64,000 nt of DNA from Methanobacterium_B sp963825335 (GTDB lineage: Archaea > Methanobacteriota > Methanobacteria > Methanobacteriales > Methanobacteriaceae), in contig CAWGSP010000001.1 in NCBI GenBank assembly GCA_963825335.1, forward strand, positions 434,001-498,000. Direction: 5' to 3'. This document shows, one piece after another, positions 58,977-64,000 of this stretch; position 1 is the first letter of the stretch, and each line of letters begins with the position of its first letter. The position numbers and the translations under genes were made by a program. The notes below the pieces were generated by a model. It searched no databases, was not told the DNA's origin, and saw nothing but the letters and a program-made list of their open reading frames with translations.

Positions 58977-60788
58977 CTATGCTTTGTCTTTAAGAACCAG
59001 TTTTGGGAAAATACATAGGCTCTTGAGTTCATCAAGTAAAAGTTTGAATGCATATGAAATCTCAACAGGGAACGTTTCTGATTCTCCGCATATTGCACAG
59101 TACTTTTTGTCCCTTATCCTATCGTATATGGCTATCATTCCACATTCCTGACATACGAGGGCTTCATACTTGTCAGATTCATCAAGTAGTCTTTCTTTGA
59201 GTGCGAGTGCAGCCCCGTGAGCAATGAGACAATCTCTCTCCATCTCACCGAACCTTAAACCACCCTCTCTAGCTCTTCCTTCCGTAGGCTGTCTGGTTAA
59301 AACTTGTACAGGTCCTCTAGATCTTGCGTATACCTTATCGGAAGTCATGTGATGGAGTTTCTGGTAGAAAGCAACACCGACGAATATTTCCGCTTCTACT
59401 CGTTCGCCTGTTATTCCATTGTAAAGTGATTCACGTCCAGCTGTTTCGAAACCATTGTCCTTTAACAATTCCATGATCTCAGCTTCTTGCTTACCACCGA
59501 ATGGAGTTCCATCCATTCTTTTTCCTTCCATGGTTCCTGCTTTACCTGCCAGCATTTCTATAACCTGACCAACAGACATCCTAGAAGGAATTGCATGAGG
59601 ATTTATTATGAGATCAGGAACTACTCCCTCCTCTGTGAAGGGTAGATTTTCTTGTGATACTATGAGACCCACAACACCTTTCTGACCGTGTCTTGATGCA
59701 AATTTATCACCAAATTCTGGCTGTCTCTGGTCTCGAACCCTTATCTTCGCGAGTTTACTTCCTTCAACTGTTTCAGTTAGAAGTACTGCATCAACCACAC
59801 CATGTTCTCCATGCCTTACAGTCACTGATGTTTCACGTCTTCTCTCTGCAACCGTCCCGAATTCATCTATTTCTTCGAGGAATCTAGGTGGTGAAGTTTT
59901 ACCAATAAGCACATCACCAGATGTCACTTCAACCTCCGGATTGACTATACCGTCCTCGTCGAGATGTCTGTAAACTTCCTCTGATCTGTAACCTCGAACA
60001 ATGTTCTCTGGCACCTCAAACTTGTCCTCTTGTCCTCCGGGGTAACGTCTTTCTGAAGCTTCGTAGGATCTGAAAAATGATGATCTGGCAAGTCCCCTTT
60101 CTATTGATGCCTTATTGAGTATTAATGCATCTTCCATGTTGTAACCTTCGTACGACATAACAGCCACAACAAAGTTCTGTCCTGATGGACGTTTGTCGTA
60201 TTTGGTTGCGTCCATACTCTTGGTTTTAACCAGTGGTACTTGAGGATGGTGCAATAAATGAGCACGTGTGTCTGTTCTCATGTTATAATTTGAAACATAG
60301 AGCCCGAGTGCCTGTTTTGTCATACCTGCTTCCATTGTGTTTCTTGGTGAGGAATTGTGGTTTGCAAATGGTATGATTCCTGCGCATATACCCAGCATGG
60401 TGGATGGATCTATCTCAAGGTGAGTATGAAACTCGTTTATATCGTCTGGAAACATAGCAATATAGGAATTCTCTTCCTCTTCTGCATCCATATATTCTAT
60501 TATTCCCTGGTTTATTAGATTATTCCAGTCCATTTCACCGTCTGTGATCTTCTGAATATGTTCTTCGGTGAGTTTTGATTGTCCATCTTCAACAACTAAA
60601 AGTGGTCTTCTGGTTCTTCCTGGATCTGTGAACAGGTATATTTCGTCTGTTTCATGGTAGTGGGTTATGTTCATCTCTGGGGATACTTCACCAGATCTTC
60701 GTTTTTCCCTCATGGACCTAACAAAGTCATCTGGATCATCACACGTCCCGATGATCTTACCGTTAATATATATCTTGGATTTTTTCAC
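58977..60788 (-). CDS. rpoB1: DNA-directed RNA polymerase subunit B' (C-terminal half of B)
   Basis: 603-residue C-terminal half of the second-largest subunit, with the hybrid-binding region GQNFVVAVMSYEGYNMEDA, the wall region, GDKFASRHGQKGVVG and the C-terminal zinc site CQECGM/CAICGE. GTG start with GGGGG upstream. The B'/B'' split is typical of methanogens. Confidence 0.96.
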   Translation of the reverse strand: MKKSKIYINGKIIGTCDDPDDFVRSMREKRRSGEVSPEMNITHYHETDEIYLFTDPGRTRRPLLVVEDGQSKLTEEHIQKITDGEMDWNNLINQGIIEYMDAEEEENSYIAMFPDDINEFHTHLEIDPSTMLGICAGIIPFANHNSSPRNTMEAGMTKQALGLYVSNYNMRTDTRAHLLHHPQVPLVKTKSMDATKYDKRPSGQNFVVAVMSYEGYNMEDALILNKASIERGLARSSFFRSYEASERRYPGGQEDKFEVPENIVRGYRSEEVYRHLDEDGIVNPEVEVTSGDVLIGKTSPPRFLEEIDEFGTVAERRRETSVTVRHGEHGVVDAVLLTETVEGSKLAKIRVRDQRQPEFGDKFASRHGQKGVVGLIVSQENLPFTEEGVVPDLIINPHAIPSRMSVGQVIEMLAGKAGTMEGKRMDGTPFGGKQEAEIMELLKDNGFETAGRESLYNGITGERVEAEIFVGVAFYQKLHHMTSDKVYARSRGPVQVLTRQPTEGRAREGGLRFGEMERDCLIAHGAALALKERLLDESDKYEALVCQECGMIAIYDRIRDKKYCAICGESETFPVEISYAFKLLLDELKSLCIFPKLVLKDKA

Positions 60789-60903
60789 GAATTTGCCCCC
60801 AAAAAGGATTTGTGAATTTGAGAGGATTTATCCCCTAAAACATCTTTTAGTTGATATTTCCCAACAAATTCCCATTCAATAATTGATATCCTTTGGATTA
60901 TCA

Positions 60904-62406
60904 TTATAAAGATTTAACCGGAGTTACTGCTCCCATCTTTTTTATTACAGCTTCAAGTTCATCTGGATCAGAGCCTTCTGATATTTTGGATAAAATAGCA
61001 AGGTTCTTTACCAGTCCACAGTTAGGTCCCTCAGGTGTTTCGTTTGGGCATATTTTTCCGAACTGTGTTGGATGCAAATCACGAGCTTCAAAATGAGGTT
61101 GGCTTCTGCTTAATGGAGAAACAACCCTTTTAAGATGTGATAATGTTCCCATGTAACTTGTTCTGTCGAGTAGCTGGCTTACACCTGCACGTCCCCCTAC
61201 CCAGTTTCCGGTTGCTATTGCATGTTTTATATTCTCGGTTAAAACATCCGACCGGACTGCTTGCTTTACAGAAGGTTCTTTTCCTCTTGCAAGACTTCTT
61301 TCAAGCTGGTAGGTCATATCTCTGGTAAGACTGGTGAACGCGACTCTGAAAAGGTCTTCCATTAGATCTCCAGACACTCTGAGTCTTTTGTTAGCGTAAT
61401 GGTCCTTATCATGAGGCTCTCTCTTTTCGAAAACAACTTGGAGAAGCATCTCAGTCATCTCAGCAAGATATGTAGCTTTCTCGGCTCTTGTTTCAGGTTC
61501 TACACCTATGTGCGGTAGTAAGTATTTATCGATAACATCTTCAGCCCTTTTAATTCTGTACTCCTCTGTCATGCCCTTTGCAACCCTGTTTCCTATGTAC
61601 TTGATTGCATCGTATTGTGTCATTATTTCAGAGGTCTGTATATCATCTATCAGAAGGAACTGTATATCATTCTCGTCTGAAACACTTGTCACAAGATCTT
61701 GGTCTGTTTCAAATCCGAGCGCTCTCAACAGCACAACTAAAGGTATTTCTCCGGGAACGTAAGGGAAAGAAATTCTTAAAAAAACGCCTTTTTTACGTGG
61801 TTTTCGGTATTCCAGAGTTATTCGGGCTCTAAATCCACTTTTTATAGATGTTACAATGGCTCTTGCACGTCTATCCTCTTTCTCACCTATTCTTTCAAGG
61901 ATGATCTTGTTGGGTGCGATCTCTTCCATTGTTACAATGGCCCTCTCTGAACCATTGACTATGAAATATCCTCCAGGATCCTGTGGATCTTCACCAACAT
62001 CGTCAATTTCCTCTTCATTTAATCCATTGAGATGACATATATTTGATTTCAACATCACAGGTAGCTCACCAATGTAAACATTTTCCATGTCCTGTTCTTC
62101 ATCACCCTTCTTAGTGAGGGCCATTTCGAGGTACATGTGTGCAGAGTATGTCAAGTTTCTAAGTCTTGCCTCTGTAGGGAAAATTTTACTTTTTGATCCA
62201 TCAGCCTCTTTAATAAAAGGCTTCTTTATATCCACATTTCCTGTTTTAATAGTGTATTCACCTTGTTCAAGGACTATTGGCTCTGTAATATCAATAATAT
62301 CTTGTATTCTATGATTGACAAAGTCGTTGTAGGATTTGATGTGGTGGTCTACCAAGTTGTATTCATCAAAAAATGCATCAACCAGTTTCCATGCATTTTT
62401 TACCAT
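60904..62406 (-). CDS. rpoB2: DNA-directed RNA polymerase subunit B'' (N-terminal half of B)
   Basis: 500-residue N-terminal half of subunit B, with the protrusion and lobe regions and the fork loop near GNWVGGRAGVSQLLDRTSY, ending after GPNCGLVKNLA. GGAGG before the ATG. A 23-bp tandem duplication lies just upstream and repeats that ribosome site. Confidence 0.96.
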   Translation of the reverse strand: MVKNAWKLVDAFFDEYNLVDHHIKSYNDFVNHRIQDIIDITEPIVLEQGEYTIKTGNVDIKKPFIKEADGSKSKIFPTEARLRNLTYSAHMYLEMALTKKGDEEQDMENVYIGELPVMLKSNICHLNGLNEEEIDDVGEDPQDPGGYFIVNGSERAIVTMEEIAPNKIILERIGEKEDRRARAIVTSIKSGFRARITLEYRKPRKKGVFLRISFPYVPGEIPLVVLLRALGFETDQDLVTSVSDENDIQFLLIDDIQTSEIMTQYDAIKYIGNRVAKGMTEEYRIKRAEDVIDKYLLPHIGVEPETRAEKATYLAEMTEMLLQVVFEKREPHDKDHYANKRLRVSGDLMEDLFRVAFTSLTRDMTYQLERSLARGKEPSVKQAVRSDVLTENIKHAIATGNWVGGRAGVSQLLDRTSYMGTLSHLKRVVSPLSRSQPHFEARDLHPTQFGKICPNETPEGPNCGLVKNLAILSKISEGSDPDELEAVIKKMGAVTPVKSL

Positions 62407-62411
62407 TAAAT

Positions 62412-62461
62412 TCCTCCAAAAAACAATTCTATCTAAACTCCTCCAAAAAACAATTCTATCT
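62412..62461. repeat. 23-bp direct repeat duplicating the rpoB'' ribosome site
   Basis: Two perfect copies, 62412-62434 and 62439-62461, with a period of 27 bp, in the 104-bp gap between rpoH and rpoB''. Each copy contains the minus-strand GGAGG, so the rpoB'' leader has two Shine-Dalgarno-like sites, only the nearer one (about 7 bases from ATG) well placed. Confidence 0.85.
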
Positions 62462-62510
62462 TCTAAATTTTAATTATTCCTAAATTAGTCTAAATTTATT
62501 CAGATACAAA

Positions 62511-62744
62511 CTATTCCAATACCAAACGATAGGTAACGAATTTTCCAGCAGTATGGCTTTTTCTCGTTATTTGTAGAATATCTCCCGGCTTTGCTTCAAT
62601 AGCTTTTGCAACGGGATCATCAACTTTTATCTTCGGTAGCTGTTCAGGATGAACCTTCAAATCTTTCACTACTTTTTTAGCTTCTGTTTCTGACAAAATA
62701 GTATGATCTGGAACCAATTTGTGTTTTAAAATATCTTTTTTCAC
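62511..62744 (-). CDS. rpoH: DNA-directed RNA polymerase subunit H
   Basis: 77-residue archaeal RpoH (eukaryotic Rpb5 C-terminal part): HKLVPDHTILSETEAKKVVK and VKPGDILQITRKSHTAGKFV-like end. GTG start with GGAGGA upstream. First protein gene of the large operon; only 28 bp from tRNA-Lys. Confidence 0.95.
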   Translation of the reverse strand: MKKDILKHKLVPDHTILSETEAKKVVKDLKVHPEQLPKIKVDDPVAKAIEAKPGDILQITRKSHTAGKFVTYRLVLE

Positions 62745-62772
62745 AATTTATCCTCCAGTTAAAAATTAAGAA

Positions 62773-62846
62773 CGGGCCCGACGGGAATTGAACCCGCGGC
62801 CACTCGGTTAAAAGCCGAGCGCTCTCCCAGACTGAGCTACGGGCCC
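62773..62846 (-). tRNA. tRNA-Lys(UUU)
   Basis: 74 nt; acceptor GGGCCCG pairs with CGGGCCC; anticodon loop CTTTTAA with TTT; T-loop TTCAATT. No encoded CCA. 28 bp upstream of rpoH, on the same strand. Confidence 0.93.
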
Positions 62847-62853
62847 AAATGAA

Positions 62854-62925
62854 CGCCCTGGCCGGGATTTGAACCCGAGTCGCAGGCTCGACAGGCCTGC
62901 ATGATAGCCCCTACACCACCAGGGC
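62854..62925 (-). tRNA. tRNA-Asp(GUC)
   Basis: 72 nt; acceptor GCCCTGG/CCAGGGC, anticodon stem CAGGC/GCCTG with loop CTGTCGA (GTC). 7 bp from tRNA-Lys. No encoded CCA. Confidence 0.93.
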
Positions 62926-63082
62926 AGCTCTTAAAGAATGAGAGTATAAGGAGTTATACTTATGCATGCTTAAATACTTTTCCTTTAACAAACTTATTGT
63001 TTGATAGTATATAAACCTTTGTATAGTCATCTCTCTGCATCGTGGTATCTGTAAAATACCACATTATTTATTAATGACAAAA

Positions 63083-63156
63083 TCCCGCCTGCCGGACTTG
63101 AACCAGCAACCCTCGGATCTACAGTCCGATGCTCTGCCAAATTGAGCTAAGGCGGG
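63083..63156 (-). tRNA. tRNA-Tyr(GUA)
   Basis: 74 nt with C1-G72 pair typical of archaeal tRNA-Tyr (acceptor CCCGCCT/AGGCGGG), anticodon loop CTGTAGA (GTA), T-loop TTCAAGT, discriminator A. Confidence 0.93.
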
Positions 63157-63162
63157 ACAATG

Positions 63163-63243
<81 letters not shown>

Positions 63244-63277
63244 GAATTATGTATAAGCCCATATATAATCGGCTTAA

Positions 63278-63356
<79 letters not shown>

Positions 63357-63571
63357 TAGTTATATGGAATATTAACTTAAATAGTTATGGGTCAAATAAA
63401 TTTTTTTACAACAACCATTCTCGGTCAGAACGTCGTATTCCATTATTCGTACACCATCCCATATAATACCCTACCATCAGATACACTATCCAAACTTTTT
63501 TTTTGAAATCAAAAATAATTCTGTGGATCAAAACAACATGCTTAATAGTAAAAATTTAAGCACATGACTGA

Positions 63572-64000
63572 CTATGATTTTCTTGATTTGGATGCATGTT
63601 CTCTTAAAACTTTTACAACTGGCAGTTCTTCACCCGCAAGGAGGTTGATGGATGCGCCGCCCCCACTGCTTATATGGCTTATGCCCTTAGACAGACCCAT
63701 ATGATTAGCTGCAGCTGCAAGGTGTCCCCCACCTATGATTGAAAAAGCATTTGAAGATACTATGGCATTTAATATGTCATCGGTGCCTATGTTGAAATCT
63801 TCTTGCTCAAAAACTCCTGCAGGACCGTTAGCAAACAATGTTTTCGCTTTTCTTATGTATCCTGCGTATTCTTTTATTGTTTCGGTACCTATGTCATAGA
63901 TAGGGTGGTTTGGGATCTGATCGACAGAAAATTCAACCCTTTTGTTACCCTTACAAACTGCAACATCCTTGGGTATCATTATGTGCTCTGCATAGTTGTT
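63572..64000 (-). CDS. pgk: phosphoglycerate kinase, C-terminal part (cut by window edge)
   Basis: The frame is open to the window edge, so the N-terminus lies outside. Visible are NGPAGVFEQEDF, the IIGGGHLAAAANHMGLSKG block and the ending SSGGGASINLLAGEELPVV, all C-terminal domain signatures of archaeal PGK, which interconverts 1,3-bisphosphoglycerate and 3-phosphoglycerate. Glycolysis/gluconeogenesis partner of GAPDH encoded at 40.3 kb. Confidence 0.95.
   Translation of the reverse strand, partial: NNYAEHIMIPKDVAVCKGNKRVEFSVDQIPNHPIYDIGTETIKEYAGYIRKAKTLFANGPAGVFEQEDFNIGTDDILNAIVSSNAFSIIGGGHLAAAANHMGLSKGISHISSGGGASINLLAGEELPVVKVLREHASKSRKS

Overview
The window is chromosomal DNA from a methanogenic archaeon of the order Methanobacteriales, most likely a mesophilic, AT-rich Methanobacterium-like genus (inferred from gene content). 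Support comes from an RNA polymerase with split A'/A'' and B'/B'' subunits, SepCysS for Sep-tRNA to Cys-tRNA conversion, topoisomerase VI, archaeal GAPDH, aIF1A, EF-1alpha/EF-2, Rio1, a Dim2-type KH protein, and methanogen-restricted families (DUF447, DUF2124, UPF0280, TIGR00288-type NYN). Strong GGAGG/GGTGA ribosome sites and TTG/GTG starts are common.

Layout. 0.2-13.4 kb is core metabolism: adenine deaminase, two-subunit GMP synthase, MsrB, the repair protein NreA with a C-terminal PCNA-binding motif, a PLP enzyme, Cgi121 (KEOPS), a citramalate/isopropylmalate synthase, a tRNA G10 methyltransferase, a geranylgeranyl reductase and a 4-oxalocrotonate tautomerase. 13.4-31.0 kb is an accessory island. 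Its left part carries a tight operon of unrecognised function (16.26-21.11 kb): zinc-ribbon protein, AAA+ ATPase, ~118-aa protein, 39-aa protein, Rad50/SMC-like ATPase with a CPLC zinc hook, and a second zinc-ribbon protein. The middle (about 19.96-26.9 kb) is heavily decayed: at least seven loci carry in-frame stops and/or frameshifts. The right part is a replication/integration module: small DNA-binding proteins, a PriS/PriL-like primase-helicase (broken), an Sm-like protein, zinc-finger proteins and a tyrosine recombinase at the island edge (29.7-31.0 kb).

31.0-49.1 kb returns to core genes: YnfA, a bacterial PH-domain membrane protein, UPF0280, MoeA, the aIF1A-Rio1-Dim2-Top6B-Top6A set, GAPDH, a PD-(D/E)XK-like nuclease with a zinc ribbon, a PHP protein, SepCysS, a methyltransferase, a GyrI-like protein, an NYN protein, and a bacterial-type Ku plus LigD-type ligase pair (NHEJ). 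49.1-62.8 kb, all on the minus strand, is the transcription/translation operon rpoH-rpoB''-rpoB'-rpoA'-rpoA''-L30e-NusA-S12-S7-EF2-EF1A-S10-tRNA-Ser. Five more tRNA genes and the 3' part of phosphoglycerate kinase close the window.

The most notable points are the unrecognised SMC/AAA+ operon, the concentration of disrupted genes in the island while the flanking ~45 kb core has none, and the primase-helicase that joins PriS-like, PriL Fe-S-like and helicase parts in one locus.
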